From contig NZ_DAMBYD010000004.1 in assembly GCF_032051575.1 (NCBI RefSeq), forward strand, positions 124,001-188,000: DNA of 64,000 bases. The letters are read 5' to 3'. Positions 48,138 to 57,398 of the stretch are shown here, in pieces. Each line of letters opens with the position of its first letter. The first letter of the stretch is position 1. Origin of the DNA: Aminipila sp032051575 (GTDB lineage: Bacteria > Bacillota > Clostridia > Peptostreptococcales > Anaerovoracaceae). Under the pieces are notes generated by a model. That model searched no databases and had not been told where the DNA came from. It was given only the letters and a program-made list of their open reading frames with translations. The translations under genes and the position numbers were made by a program.

Positions 48138-48746
48138 ATGAAAGAAATTATATTTAAACCAAAGTATTCTGTTAGGCTATGGATAAGCTTCTTTAGCCCT
48201 GTTGCTCTCAGTATTATTAGTTTATCCATATGTATTACAGATAGATTCACTGATAAAGGTGACGTGTTTGAGCTTATTATTTTATCTATAATCTCTTTTA
48301 TTACAGTATACTTTTTCTATAGGAATATAGTTTTTCGCAGTATAATCTTTTCATCAAATACAATTAAATTTGAGAGGGTTTTCTTTAAAAGTACAATAAA
48401 GAATTATAGTGATTTTGAACATATTAGAAGAGGAATGATTAGTTTTGGGAATATTGGCATTATGCTTTTATATTTAAACAATGCAAATGAAATTTTGAAA
48501 ATTGCAGATGGCAAAATAAAATCTAGTGAATTTATAGAAAAGCCAAGATCTGAAAAAAATTTGTGCCTTGAAAAGCTTGGGTTAAAAAGTGTTTATATTA
48601 TTTTTGCTTGCTTAATATTTGCAATGGTTATTTCCCCATTAATGAGATGGCATCTGATTGATACACAATCAGACACCATGATTATCTTTTTTCTATTGTC
48701 CTCTGTAATTTTGGTTCTTCTCGTAATGCATGCAAATAAGAAATAA
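48138..48746 (+). CDS. Membrane protein with PH-like central region (202 aa)
   Basis: ATG 48138 was preferred because ATGAGGTTAGTAGCT precedes it; an in-frame ATG lies at 48123. Two membrane helices near the N-terminus, a soluble beta-rich middle (VFFKSTIKNYSDFEHIRRGM and following) and two at the C-terminus. The layout recalls bacterial PH-domain membrane proteins. Family not proven. Confidence 0.5.
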   Translation: MKEIIFKPKYSVRLWISFFSPVALSIISLSICITDRFTDKGDVFELIILSIISFITVYFFYRNIVFRSIIFSSNTIKFERVFFKSTIKNYSDFEHIRRGMISFGNIGIMLLYLNNANEILKIADGKIKSSEFIEKPRSEKNLCLEKLGLKSVYIIFACLIFAMVISPLMRWHLIDTQSDTMIIFFLLSSVILVLLVMHANKK

Positions 48747-48872
48747 ATATAATATTGGTGATAGAATAAATGTGAAGCAATATGTTTTCACTGCATAGGG
48801 ATAATGAGTGCGTAGTTCTATGTATATAATGAATAATGCCATTGCTAAAGGCAAAAGATTGGAAGGTGCATT

Positions 48873-49316
48873 TTGGAGATAAAAAATATTTTCGAAAACA
48901 AAAAGCAGTTCATGGATTTACTCTTGTTAGCTGATGAACAAGAATCTATGATAGACACTTATTTAGAGCGAGGGGAGCTTTTCGCCTTATATGATAGCGA
49001 CTTAAAAAGCGTTTGTGTAGTTACATGGGAAAGTGATGATGTATGTGAGCTGAAAAACATAGCTACTTATGAAAAATGGCATGGTAAAGGGTATGGCAGT
49101 AAACTTTTGAGTCACATTTTTTCAAACTACAAAGGCAAGTACGAGACTATGCTTGTGGGAACAGGTGACATCCCATGGATATTACGGTTTTATGAAAAAA
49201 ACGGTTTTAGGGTTTCCCATAGGGTTAAGGACTTTTTCATAGACAATTATGACCACCCAATGTTTGATAACGGTATTCAATTAGTGGATATGGTTTATTT
49301 GAGTAAGGCTCTATGA
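48873..49316 (+). CDS. GNAT-family N-acetyltransferase
   Basis: TTG 48873 with GGAAGGTGCATT in front. 147 aa; LKNIATYEKWHGKGYGSKLL is the acetyl-CoA-binding P-loop of GNAT motif A, and WILRFYEKNGFRVSHRVKDF is motif B. Substrate unknown. Confidence 0.87.
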   Translation: MEIKNIFENKKQFMDLLLLADEQESMIDTYLERGELFALYDSDLKSVCVVTWESDDVCELKNIATYEKWHGKGYGSKLLSHIFSNYKGKYETMLVGTGDIPWILRFYEKNGFRVSHRVKDFFIDNYDHPMFDNGIQLVDMVYLSKAL

Positions 49317-49350
49317 CTTGGTCAATTATTAAAATGAAAGAAGGTGTAGC

Positions 49351-49635
49351 ATGAAAACTCTATTTAAGATGGGACAAATGAAACCTGAAAGCGTAGCAAA
49401 AGGAATTTTTATTTGTGTAGCAATTATAATAATATATAAAATTCCACTAATTAGTATTTTAATTTCACGAGTAGCAACAATGCCCTCTTTTATAAATATT
49501 GTATTATATACTCAATATTATCTAGAAATAATAGGTTCTACTATTATCTATTTAATTTTGCTTAGACTGTTCTGTGAATTGTTATATAATATCCTTTCGG
49601 CAGCTCAAGTTATTATTAAAAGAGATGAAAAGTAG
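49351..49635 (+). CDS. Membrane protein (94 aa)
   Basis: ATG 49351 follows GAAAGAAGGTGTAGC. Two hydrophobic segments (residues ~20-40 and ~52-78). The whole sequence resembles the N-terminal part of small DUF4282-type membrane proteins, but no motif is decisive. Confidence 0.5.
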   Translation: MKTLFKMGQMKPESVAKGIFICVAIIIIYKIPLISILISRVATMPSFINIVLYTQYYLEIIGSTIIYLILLRLFCELLYNILSAAQVIIKRDEK

Positions 49636-49663
49636 TGGGTTGATTTTTGTGCATTAATTATAT

Positions 49664-49678
49664 TTGCCATTATATTGG
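49664..49678 (+). repeat. Degenerate cassette repeat
   Basis: TTGCCATTATATTGG, like the diverged copy at 43705, just before a broken gene. Confidence 0.35.
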
Positions 49679-49771
49679 CTGTATACTGTCTTATAAAATA
49701 TTAATATAGGGGTTAACCTCATACAGTTTTGCAATGGGGTGGTGTGAAAAAATATAATTGGAGGATAAATA

Positions 49772-49953
49772 ATGTGGAATGAAATTTCTAGTCAAGAGGA
49801 TGTTAATAATTTATTAGAATTATTTGGATACTTTCATGATGCACCGAATGCTGAAGAATATACGTGATAAAAGCCAAAAAGGCTAAATGGAGAGTAGTTG
49901 AAGAATTTATAGGTGAAGATGATGCTTTTATATATTCAAAAGAGATATGCTAA
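49772..49953 (+). pseudogene. Cassette gene broken by an internal deletion
   Basis: After TTGGAGGATAAATA, ATG 49772 opens MWNEISSQEDVNNLLELFGY and stops after EYT. The sequence continues in another frame as KAKKAKWRVVEEFIGEDDAF and ends with a stop at 49951-49953. Head and tail look like one gene whose middle is gone. Confidence 0.55.
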
Positions 49954-49972
49954 TATAAAGCAGAATTTAAAA

Positions 49973-49988
49973 CTTTCCATTATGTTTA
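49973..49988 (+). repeat. Cassette repeat core
   Basis: CTTTCCATTATGTTTA, one mismatch. Confidence 0.7.
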
Positions 49989-50046
49989 AATTACTTATTT
50001 AACAAGTACAGAATTATAAAGTATCATACATAAAGAGGAACATATA

Positions 50047-50448
50047 ATGACAACAGTTAAGGATGTAATATTACAGACTGATTTTAAAACAGTATCTGAT
50101 GAGTTCTTAATTCATCATGGTGATAAACATATTGAAAAAATTAAAGGAATATATTCTAAATTATGTAATGCAGAAAGTAAAACAAATAGAAGTAATATGA
50201 TAATCTTTATAAGAGCCATAAAAGAAAATGACCAGGGTGATGAGGATATCGTTATAAATGATTTTGATATTAATGATAATACATTAATGTTTGATATATG
50301 TGGCAAAGATGATGAATATGATGGATTGTATTCTATAGGAGCTTCGGAATATAATGAATTATTGGGTTACTATGTGGATCCACTAACATTTGATAGATTT
50401 TCCTGTTCTCAAATAATTGCTCATGTAATATGGGACCTTTATTGGTGA
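50047..50448 (+). CDS. DUF6557-like hypothetical protein
   Basis: ATG 50047 follows AAGAGGAACATATA. 133 aa, acidic; MTTVKDVILQTDFKTVSDEF, GLYSIGASEYNELLGYYVDP, CSQIIAHVIWDLYW. The pattern resembles the DUF6557 group, where the C-terminal HVIWDLYW-like end is conserved. No function known. Confidence 0.6.
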   Translation: MTTVKDVILQTDFKTVSDEFLIHHGDKHIEKIKGIYSKLCNAESKTNRSNMIIFIRAIKENDQGDEDIVINDFDINDNTLMFDICGKDDEYDGLYSIGASEYNELLGYYVDPLTFDRFSCSQIIAHVIWDLYW

Positions 50449-50462
50449 AATTATTTAGTAAA

Positions 50463-50506
50463 CTTCCCAATATGTTTATGATGGACTAGTCTTTTACATA
50501 GATAAC
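50463..50506 (+). repeat. Full-length cassette repeat (44 bp)
   Basis: CTTCCCAATATGTTTA, then TGATGGACTAGTC and TACATAGATAAC. AACTTC at the left and GAAGTT at the right (50508-50513) also form an inverted repeat. Confidence 0.8.
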
Positions 50507-50579
50507 GAGAAGTTCAGTTAAATAAGCAATAAGCAAGCTACTATTGTACTGTTAAAATAATTTGTAGAAAGAAATTATT

Positions 50580-50975
50580 ATGTTGAAAAAAGTTAATAAA
50601 AGATTTTTAAATAAATATCTTATCATTATTGTTACTTTAATCGTTACTGTATCTGCTATAGGATTTAGTATTTATCAAAATATCTTTTATATTAGTATTG
50701 ATAATATACCAAAAGGCGAGTTTGTAAAAGAAGTAACTTCTCCAAATGGACAATATAGTATTAATATCTATCTTGTAAATGGAGGAGCTACAGTAGATTA
50801 TGCTATTAGAGGAGAGCTAGTATATATAAAGGAAAAAAGAAAAAGTCAAAATATATATTGGAATTACAATGAATCCTCGGCGGAGGTTAACTGGATAGAT
50901 GATAATAATGTTTGGATTAATGCAGTGCCATTAAACGTATTAACAGACAGGTATGATTATAGACTTGTAGATTAA
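50580..50975 (+). CDS. DUF5412-family membrane-anchored protein
   Basis: ATG 50580 follows TAGAAAGAAATT (weak site). 131 aa: N-terminal membrane helix (YLIIIVTLIVTVSAIGFSIY), then an extracellular domain with FVKEVTSPNGQYSINIYLVN, GGATVDYAIRGELVYI and WIDDNNVWINAVPLNV, as in DUF5412. Its 3' end and ~35 bp downstream recur at 37428-37541. Confidence 0.8.
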   Translation: MLKKVNKRFLNKYLIIIVTLIVTVSAIGFSIYQNIFYISIDNIPKGEFVKEVTSPNGQYSINIYLVNGGATVDYAIRGELVYIKEKRKSQNIYWNYNESSAEVNWIDDNNVWINAVPLNVLTDRYDYRLVD

Positions 50976-51010
50976 CTTATAAAATATATTAATTGAAAAA
51001 AGAATGAAAC

Positions 51011-51262
51011 CTTGAAGTAGTTAAAAAAATCGGAATACAATTTGAAAAGGAAGAGATTTCAGATGAAAAAGAGATAGAAAAAATGTCAGGATATAATAAT
51101 GCTATTGTATCAGTATTAAAACTTATAAATCCAATTTATGAATATAATTTGGATTAAAAATACAGAAAGCTAAATTGGGATTTGATTTCCACTTCATTAA
51201 ATGAAAAAGCTTATTTTAAAGGTTTTGTTGCTTATCTGCCTGGAATAAGTATAAGATATTAA
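51011..51262 (+). pseudogene. Gene remnant with an in-frame stop
   Basis: A frame without start reads LEVVKKIGIQFEKEEISDEK..., reaches TAA at 51155-51157 and goes on in the same frame as KYRKLNWDLISTSLNEKAYF to SIRY and TAA at 51260. It begins exactly where the sequence shared with 37541 ends. A broken gene inserted next to the DUF5412 cassette. Confidence 0.55.
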
Positions 51263-51355
51263 GGGGATATATGAAGAGCAAGCAGTATGAATTTTGGGTT
51301 GAAGTAGAGCACTTATTTACTGTTGAGTTAGTGTTGCTTTTGATCTGCAATCATA

Positions 51356-51371
51356 CTTCCCATTATGTTTA
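51356..51371 (+). repeat. Cassette repeat core
   Basis: Perfect CTTCCCATTATGTTTA. It shares the ~55 bp before it with the copy at 44008. Confidence 0.75.
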
Positions 51372-51436
51372 TTAAAAAGTCATAATAAAGATAAAATGAA
51401 AAAACAAAATTATTTATATTTGGAGAAGATTAAACT

Positions 51437-51901
51437 ATGATATATAATGTTATATTTTCCCTTGCAACGAATGATGACATTGAAGATTTAATAGAAATTC
51501 AAAATAAGGCATTTTATGATGATTACATCAAGTACGGAGAATGCCCTGGGTATGGGCGTACATATGAAAGCATGAAACTCTCTGTTGAAAATTGTGCTGT
51601 CTACAAAATAATGGTTGATGAGATTCTTGTAGGGAATATTATAGTGCGAGATAATCACGATGGTACATATTTTCTAGGAGGACTCTGTGTGATACCTGCA
51701 TACGAAAATAACGGTATTGGACAGGTAGCAATGAAATTTCTTGACAGGCAGTTTAAAGGCGCACATCATTGGTCACTGGAAACTCCAGCTGATAAAGAGC
51801 GGAATCATTATTTTTATAAAAAATGCGGATTTCATATTACAAAGGAATATAAGGTTAGCACGGTCAATATTGTATTATTTGAAAAGAGTGTAACCGTTTA
51901 A
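51437..51901 (+). CDS. GNAT-family N-acetyltransferase
   Basis: ATG 51437 follows TTTGGAGAAGATTAAAC. 154 aa; FLGGLCVIPAYENNGIGQVA is the acetyl-CoA-binding motif and SLETPADKERNHYFYKKCGF is motif B. Substrate unknown. Confidence 0.87.
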   Translation: MIYNVIFSLATNDDIEDLIEIQNKAFYDDYIKYGECPGYGRTYESMKLSVENCAVYKIMVDEILVGNIIVRDNHDGTYFLGGLCVIPAYENNGIGQVAMKFLDRQFKGAHHWSLETPADKERNHYFYKKCGFHITKEYKVSTVNIVLFEKSVTV

Positions 51902-51939
51902 AATTATGGAGATAATCAGCAGTTTAAAGGGATTTCTGA

Positions 51940-51955
51940 AATTCCATTATATTTA
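51940..51955 (+). repeat. Cassette repeat core (diverged)
   Basis: AATTCCATTATATTTA. Confidence 0.5.
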
Positions 51956-52022
51956 TATTTTCGCATTAGGAATTAGGTGATAAAAACACCAATATATTAA
52001 ATATGCTAGGAGGCGAGAAAAT

Positions 52023-53060
52023 ATGGGCGCGGTATTCTTTATGATGATTATGGCGGTTTTGTTTTGCATTGCCATGGTTTTCATAATTATAAGCACGGTA
52101 TTTTTGATAATTCATAGAGTAAGGAAGCAAAAAGGCAATTTTGTAAAAAAAAGATGGTTTATCATCCCTATGGTAATATTGGTTTTCAACATTTTAGTTG
52201 CATGTATACCGATTGGCTACATTGTTTTTTTACGTACTGCAAACAGTAGCCAGACTACTGATATTGTCTATGCTGAATCGGGAAAAGCACTTTATTGGCC
52301 GATGGGTGAATACGAATCAGCCACAAATTGGTTTGAGATGGATGGAAAGAAATACGTTCAGTTTCGCGAGGGATTCTCGGAAGAACCATTTTTCCTCTGC
52401 TCAACCGAAGTTAAACGTGGTGAACCAGTTGCAAATATCAGCTATGATTCGCTAAACAGCAATGCCTTTAACGATGCTATGACATTTTTGCTGACAGGTA
52501 GTTCAAGAGAAAAGCTCAGCATGTCGACAATATACCCAATTATTAACGAAAATGGCTTCGAGTTTTACGAAGTGAGCGGTAATGATGTTTTTTGTGCGGA
52601 ATCCAAGCTTAATTCAATTAAAGCCTATTATGCGGATATCGCCAATTACGAGACAAAAAAACTCACCTGCGAATATAGTGTTTATACGGGAGAAGAAGGC
52701 AATGGCCAGCGTCGCGATACGCCGTATATTAATATTGAACAAGATGTCAATGTTAATCCTGAAGTGTTCATTGAGTTGGAGCAAGCACTGGATTCTGGAC
52801 AAGATTTAACGCGTGTTGAAATTCCACAGAAATATATTGAACTCGACGAGGCAGCACAACCCGGCACCCCTATTTTCGGCTATGATGAACGCGAATTGCT
52901 CGCATACAGCAAAGACCACATGGCATACAGACATGTCTATCTAGTATTAATTGATGGTCAGGTGTATGTAGAACAAGGCTCGAGCGGCAAATATATAACT
53001 GGTTATTCGCTGCCTGATGAAATGAATCAATATATTATAACTACTGTTTTTGTTAATTGA
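52023..53060 (+). CDS. Membrane protein with extracellular domain (345 aa)
   Basis: ATG 52023 follows TAGGAGGCGAGAAAAT. Two N-terminal membrane helices (VFFMMIMAVLFCIAMVFIII; RWFIIPMVILVFNILVACIP), then a large extracellular part. The codon use is richer in G and C than in neighbouring cassettes, suggesting another donor. No known motif. Confidence 0.55.
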   Translation: MGAVFFMMIMAVLFCIAMVFIIISTVFLIIHRVRKQKGNFVKKRWFIIPMVILVFNILVACIPIGYIVFLRTANSSQTTDIVYAESGKALYWPMGEYESATNWFEMDGKKYVQFREGFSEEPFFLCSTEVKRGEPVANISYDSLNSNAFNDAMTFLLTGSSREKLSMSTIYPIINENGFEFYEVSGNDVFCAESKLNSIKAYYADIANYETKKLTCEYSVYTGEEGNGQRRDTPYINIEQDVNVNPEVFIELEQALDSGQDLTRVEIPQKYIELDEAAQPGTPIFGYDERELLAYSKDHMAYRHVYLVLIDGQVYVEQGSSGKYITGYSLPDEMNQYIITTVFVN

Positions 53061-53088
53061 TTTTATCTTTTATCTATCAATATCAATT

Positions 53089-53178
53089 ATATACAGTTAT
53101 GCTCTGTCTAAAGGATATGAAAATGTAAATTATATTAGTGAAAAAGAATTAGTTGAAGGAATCTGTAGATTGTCATAA
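53089..53178 (+). pseudogene. Tail of the hypothetical gene at 44624
   Basis: TYSYALSKGYENVNYISEKE-type frame ending LVEGICRLS, a near match to the end of the 155-aa protein (YSYAQSKGYEDVNYISEKEL, IEGICRLS). It lacks the first ~127 codons. The matching part goes on through the repeat. Confidence 0.75.
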
Positions 53179-53202
53179 TCTGAAATCAACTTACAAAATT
53201 AG

Positions 53203-53218
53203 CTTCCCATTATATTTA
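53203..53218 (+). repeat. Cassette repeat core
   Basis: CTTCCCATTATATTTA followed by AGATGGAC. The last copy before the ~8.5-kb stretch that lacks the repeat. Confidence 0.7.
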
Positions 53219-53426
53219 AGATGGACAGGTATATAACAAAAAGAGAATGACCAGGGTATATAAACTAAGAAATAGATAAAAAAATCGTTACAAAAGATGC
53301 AACGAAATAAATAAAATATGTTTGAAATTACTATTATATTACCACAAAATCACTGAAAAATCAAGCCTTGTAAGCAAATTAATAGACATATATAATTGGG
53401 CTTATTAAAAAAATGAGGTGATTGAG
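53219..53426. other. Intergenic region
   Basis: AT-rich, no gene. AAAGAGAATGACCAGGGTAT (53238-53257) resembles AAAGAAAATGACCAGGGTGA inside the DUF6557-like gene at 50222, perhaps another scrap of a cassette. Confidence 0.35.
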
Positions 53427-54332
53427 ATGGAAGGGAAAAGTATAACGGCACGGGTATGTGCATTTTTAAGAGCATATCATAGCGAAAATAACAATGTGAA
53501 AATTTTTGATGACAACATAGCAAGGCTACTTTTAACGGAAGAGGAATATAGGACAATATCAAAAAATCTGTCAGATGGTATTAAATATTTTAATCCATCA
53601 TTCGTTGGAAATGATAAAGAAGCATTAAGATGGATCGTTGATAACCAATTATCTCCTACTCCATTAGGAAGAGCAATTTTTATGGAAAAATCACTGGAAA
53701 TAGCAGTACAACATGGGGCGATGCAATATCTGATTCTTGCAGCTGGTTATGATACATTTGCTTATCGTCAGCCTGATTGGGCTGAAAAATTACAGATTTT
53801 TGAAATAGATCATCCAGCTACGGCAAGTGATAAGAAGGAACGGTTAAAAAAATCAGGTGTTAATATAGCTGATAATGTTCATTTTATTGAAGCAGATTTC
53901 GTAACAACAAAATGGGAAAAGCCATTAATTGAAAACATAAACTTTGATGAGAACAAAATAAGCTTTTGCAGTTTGCTTGGTATGACATATTATTTGTCCA
54001 ATCAATCATTTAAAAATCTGATTTCTATTATTGCTTCCATAATCACGATTAATAGTTCGATTGTCTTTGATTATCCAAATGAAAATTACTTTAGTGCAGG
54101 AGTAGGGAATAAGCATTCGGAACTAACAGAAGCAGCAAATGAAAAAATGCTTGCATGTTATTCCTATAGTGAGATGGAAAAAGTTTTATCAGATTATGGT
54201 TTCTTGATTTTTGAACATTTAACTCCAAGTCAAATAACAGACCAGTATTTTAGCACGTATAACAAGGCAAATCCAATGAATCTAATGACAGCACCTAAAA
54301 ATGTTAATTATTGTTTAGCGGTAAAAAAATGA
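53427..54332 (+). CDS. Class I SAM-dependent methyltransferase, LCM type
   Basis: ATG 53427 follows TGAGGTGATTGAG; a GTG lies at 53418. 301 aa; ILAAGYDTFAYRQP is SAM motif I, IFEIDHPATASDKKERL motif II, SFCSLLGMTYYLSNQSF a later conserved part. This is the leucine carboxyl methyltransferase (PF04072) family, in bacteria often of unknown substrate or linked to natural products. Confidence 0.88.
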   Translation: MEGKSITARVCAFLRAYHSENNNVKIFDDNIARLLLTEEEYRTISKNLSDGIKYFNPSFVGNDKEALRWIVDNQLSPTPLGRAIFMEKSLEIAVQHGAMQYLILAAGYDTFAYRQPDWAEKLQIFEIDHPATASDKKERLKKSGVNIADNVHFIEADFVTTKWEKPLIENINFDENKISFCSLLGMTYYLSNQSFKNLISIIASIITINSSIVFDYPNENYFSAGVGNKHSELTEAANEKMLACYSYSEMEKVLSDYGFLIFEHLTPSQITDQYFSTYNKANPMNLMTAPKNVNYCLAVKK

Positions 54333-54431
54333 ACAAGAAAAGTATGCCAAAATAAAGAGATTCGCTATCTATGGGGAATACATAAATCACAAGCTTTGCT
54401 ATAATTTCATTTGTTAAAGGAGGTGGCTAAT

Positions 54432-54911
54432 ATGGATCAGAGACGAATAGGAAAATTCATAGCAGAGTTGAGAAACGAGAAAGGGATGACCCAAACAGAA
54501 CTTGGTGAAAGAATCGGAGTTACAAATAAAACAGTTTCCCGTTGGGAAAACGGAAATTATATGCCAGATATATCAGTTATTACAACGCTATGCACAGAAT
54601 TGGATGTAAGCGCAAATGAACTGTTATGTGCCCAACGTATAAATGATTTAGAATTTAAAATAAAGGCTGATGATAATTTAATGGAAACACTTAACCATAT
54701 TAAAAATATTAAACATGAAAAGTCAATTATTGATTTTTTTACTGGTGCGGGCACTGGCATTGTAGTTTCGTGCTTATTTTCACCTTATTCTATTAGAAGA
54801 ATGGTTGCTATACTTGTTGGAGTTGCAATGATTGGGATAGGATGGTATAGAAAATCAAAATATGACAAAATGATTCTTCAATATTTAGGGGAATGTAATA
54901 AGGAGAACTAA
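54432..54911 (+). CDS. Xre-family regulator with membrane helices
   Basis: ATG 54432 follows AAAGGAGGTGGCTAAT. 159 aa: N-terminal HTH (IGKFIAELRNEKGMTQTELG, VTNKTVSRWENGNYMPDIS), then two hydrophobic helices (about residues 107-125 and 128-143; FFTGAGTGIVVSCLFSPY). This build, with the HTH anchored to the membrane, is common in Firmicutes and may sense envelope changes. Confidence 0.85.
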   Translation: MDQRRIGKFIAELRNEKGMTQTELGERIGVTNKTVSRWENGNYMPDISVITTLCTELDVSANELLCAQRINDLEFKIKADDNLMETLNHIKNIKHEKSIIDFFTGAGTGIVVSCLFSPYSIRRMVAILVGVAMIGIGWYRKSKYDKMILQYLGECNKEN

Positions 54912-55030
54912 TCTTACGTAGAACAGATAAAGCAAGTATTATCAGCTTTTGTAAAAAATCAATATCAGGCATTATATTTTAGCACGGTGTATTTTGAAAA
55001 ACCTATTGATAATGAAATGTAAAAGTAGTA

Positions 55031-55075
55031 AATTATATATAATCTGGTTATATAATAACTAGGTTATATATAATT
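55031..55075. promoter_or_regulatory. Palindrome upstream of the UvrA-like/MarR operon
   Basis: AATTATATATAA (55031-55042) and TTATATATAATT (55064-55075): perfect 12-bp arms with a 21-bp spacer that contains another GGTTATATAATAAC-type sequence. It lies 25 bp before the UvrA-like start and is a likely operator for the MarR protein encoded in the same operon. Confidence 0.65.
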
Positions 55076-55100
55076 AAACCATTATCGAAAGGTGATATGT

Positions 55101-57398
55101 ATGGATAAAAAAGCTGATATAGAATATATACATTTAGTTGGAGCAAGAGAAAAAAATCTTAAAAATATTGAAGTGAAAATTCCCAAGAAAATGATAACTG
55201 TTTTTACTGGAGTTTCTGGTTCGGGAAAATCATCTCTGGTATTTGATACAATAGCAGCAGAATCGCAAAGACAGTTAAACGAAACTTACTCAAGTTTTAT
55301 ACGTCATCGTTTACCACATTATGGACAACCAAATGTGGATACTATTGAAAACTTATCAGTGGCAATTATTATTGATCAAAAGCGTATTGGTGGAAATGCA
55401 AGATCAACAGTTGGAACAATCACAGATATATATTCTTTATTACGATTACTATTTTCTCGTATAGGAAAACCTTTTATTGGCTATTCTGATGTCTTTTCCT
55501 TCAATAATCCACAAGGGATGTGTCCTAAGTGTGAAGGGCTTGGAAAGATTGATATGATAAGCATTGATCGGTTACTAGATAGAAACAGATCGCTGAATGA
55601 TGGAGCTATTTTATTTCCTACATTTGAACCAGGAGGATGGCGAATAAAAAGATATATTCATTCGGGATTTTTTGATAATGATAAAAAGTTAAAAGACTAT
55701 ACAGAGGAAGAACTAGAAATGCTTTTATACAAATCGGATATTAAAGTAATGACTAGCGATCCGGAATGGCCTAAGACTTCACTGTACGAAGGACTTATCC
55801 CTAGAATTGAGAGGAGTTTTCTAAAAAAGGAAGATGGAGAAGCAACAAAATATAAAAAAGAAATATCTAAAATCGTAGGTAAGGAAACATGCCCACTCTG
55901 CTATGGGGCTAGATTGTCACAGAGCGTTTTGCAATGTAAAATAAACGGGAACAGTATTGCAGACTGTGTTAAAATGCAAATTACAGATTTATTAGAGTTT
56001 ATCCAGACAATACATGAGCCAAAAGCAGCTACTATGGTAAAGGCAATTAATGAGCGGTTAAACCACTTAGTTTCCATCGGATTAGGGTATTTAAGCTTGA
56101 ATAGGGAAACTACAACGCTCTCAGGAGGAGAATCGCAACGTATAAAAATGGTCAGGCAATTAGGAAGTAGTTTGACAGGTCTTACCTATATCTTTGATGA
56201 ACCGAGTATTGGATTGCATCCTCATGATGTTGATAAAATTAACACACTTTTGAAACTTTTACGAGATAAAGGAAATACCGTTTTGATAGTAGAACATGAT
56301 CCTGATGTGATTAAAATTGCAGATTATGTTATTGACATGGGTCCTAAAGCAGGAATCAATGGCGGGAAAATAATGTACCAAGGTTCGTTAGAGGGATTAA
56401 AGCATTCAGATACACTGACAGGTTTGTCTTTCAGCAAAAGATTTAGGCTAAAAGAGAACTACAGAACACCAACTGGATATTTATCCATAGAGAATGCTCA
56501 TTTACATAATCTTAAAAATATTAATGTAAACATTCCAAAAGGAGTAATGACAGTCGTAACAGGTGTAGCGGGCTCGGGTAAAAGTACTTTAATCAATCAG
56601 GTTTTGCCCCGAATTTATTCCGATATCAAATTTATAGATCAAAAGCCGATACAGACTTCGAAGCGGTCAAATATTGCCACATTTACTGGTATGTTTGATA
56701 GCATAAGGGAACTATTTTCAAAGGAAAATCATGTAAAGTCCGCATTGTTTAGTTTTAACTCACAAGGGGCTTGCCCTAACTGCAAAGGATTAGGAGTAAC
56801 TTATACGGATTTGGCATTTATGGATACGATAGTAACCGTTTGCGAAGAGTGTCAAGGAAAGCGATTTATGGATGAAGTATTAAATTATAAATTGCGTGGT
56901 AAAAGTATCAGTGAAGTTTTAGATATGACAATAGATGAAGCCTTGGATTTTTTCTATGAAACAAATATATTAGTTGTTCTTAAAAAATTGAAGGATGTTG
57001 GAATTACTTATATTACATTGGGACAACCATTAAATACACTGTCTGGGGGAGAATTGCAAAGAGTAAAACTTGCTTCAGAATTGGACAACAAGGGAAATGT
57101 ATATGTATTGGATGAGCCTACCACAGGACTTCATATGTCGGATATTTCACAGCTGCTTAAAGTTTTAAATCGGTTGGTTGATCATGGAAGTACGGTAATC
57201 GTAATAGAACACAATCTAGATGTAGTTTGTCAAGCTGACTGGATAATTGATTTAGGTCCACTTGCCGGGCAGCATGGTGGTAATATCATGTTTGAAGGAA
57301 CAGTAAAAGATTTAGTGAATTGTACGTCCTCTATAACAGGAAAATATCTAAAGAAATATAGGAAGGAAGGTGAATCGCTATGGCTAAAAAAGAATTAG
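55101..57398 (+). CDS. Short UvrA-like tandem-ABC protein (765 aa), likely drug resistance
   Basis: ATG 55101 follows GAAAGGTGATATGT. Two ABC domains: Walker A GVSGSGKSSLVFDT (about residues 36-49) and GVAGSGKSTLINQVL (about 485); signatures LSGGESQRIKMVRQ and LSGGELQRVKLASE. Zinc motifs CPKCEGLGKID, CPLCYGA and CPNCKGLGV/CEECQGKRF are present. At 765 aa it lacks ~175 residues of housekeeping UvrA (~940), like DrrC/UvrA2-type proteins linked to antibiotic resistance. Coupling to a MarR gene supports that role. Confidence 0.88.
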   Translation: MDKKADIEYIHLVGAREKNLKNIEVKIPKKMITVFTGVSGSGKSSLVFDTIAAESQRQLNETYSSFIRHRLPHYGQPNVDTIENLSVAIIIDQKRIGGNARSTVGTITDIYSLLRLLFSRIGKPFIGYSDVFSFNNPQGMCPKCEGLGKIDMISIDRLLDRNRSLNDGAILFPTFEPGGWRIKRYIHSGFFDNDKKLKDYTEEELEMLLYKSDIKVMTSDPEWPKTSLYEGLIPRIERSFLKKEDGEATKYKKEISKIVGKETCPLCYGARLSQSVLQCKINGNSIADCVKMQITDLLEFIQTIHEPKAATMVKAINERLNHLVSIGLGYLSLNRETTTLSGGESQRIKMVRQLGSSLTGLTYIFDEPSIGLHPHDVDKINTLLKLLRDKGNTVLIVEHDPDVIKIADYVIDMGPKAGINGGKIMYQGSLEGLKHSDTLTGLSFSKRFRLKENYRTPTGYLSIENAHLHNLKNINVNIPKGVMTVVTGVAGSGKSTLINQVLPRIYSDIKFIDQKPIQTSKRSNIATFTGMFDSIRELFSKENHVKSALFSFNSQGACPNCKGLGVTYTDLAFMDTIVTVCEECQGKRFMDEVLNYKLRGKSISEVLDMTIDEALDFFYETNILVVLKKLKDVGITYITLGQPLNTLSGGELQRVKLASELDNKGNVYVLDEPTTGLHMSDISQLLKVLNRLVDHGSTVIVIEHNLDVVCQADWIIDLGPLAGQHGGNIMFEGTVKDLVNCTSSITGKYLKKYRKEGESLWLKKN

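Noticed and set aside
48747..48872. Further copy of the cassette repeat (AAGCAATATGTTTT near 48773)
   Set aside because: Only the AATATGTTT part fits; too weak to call.
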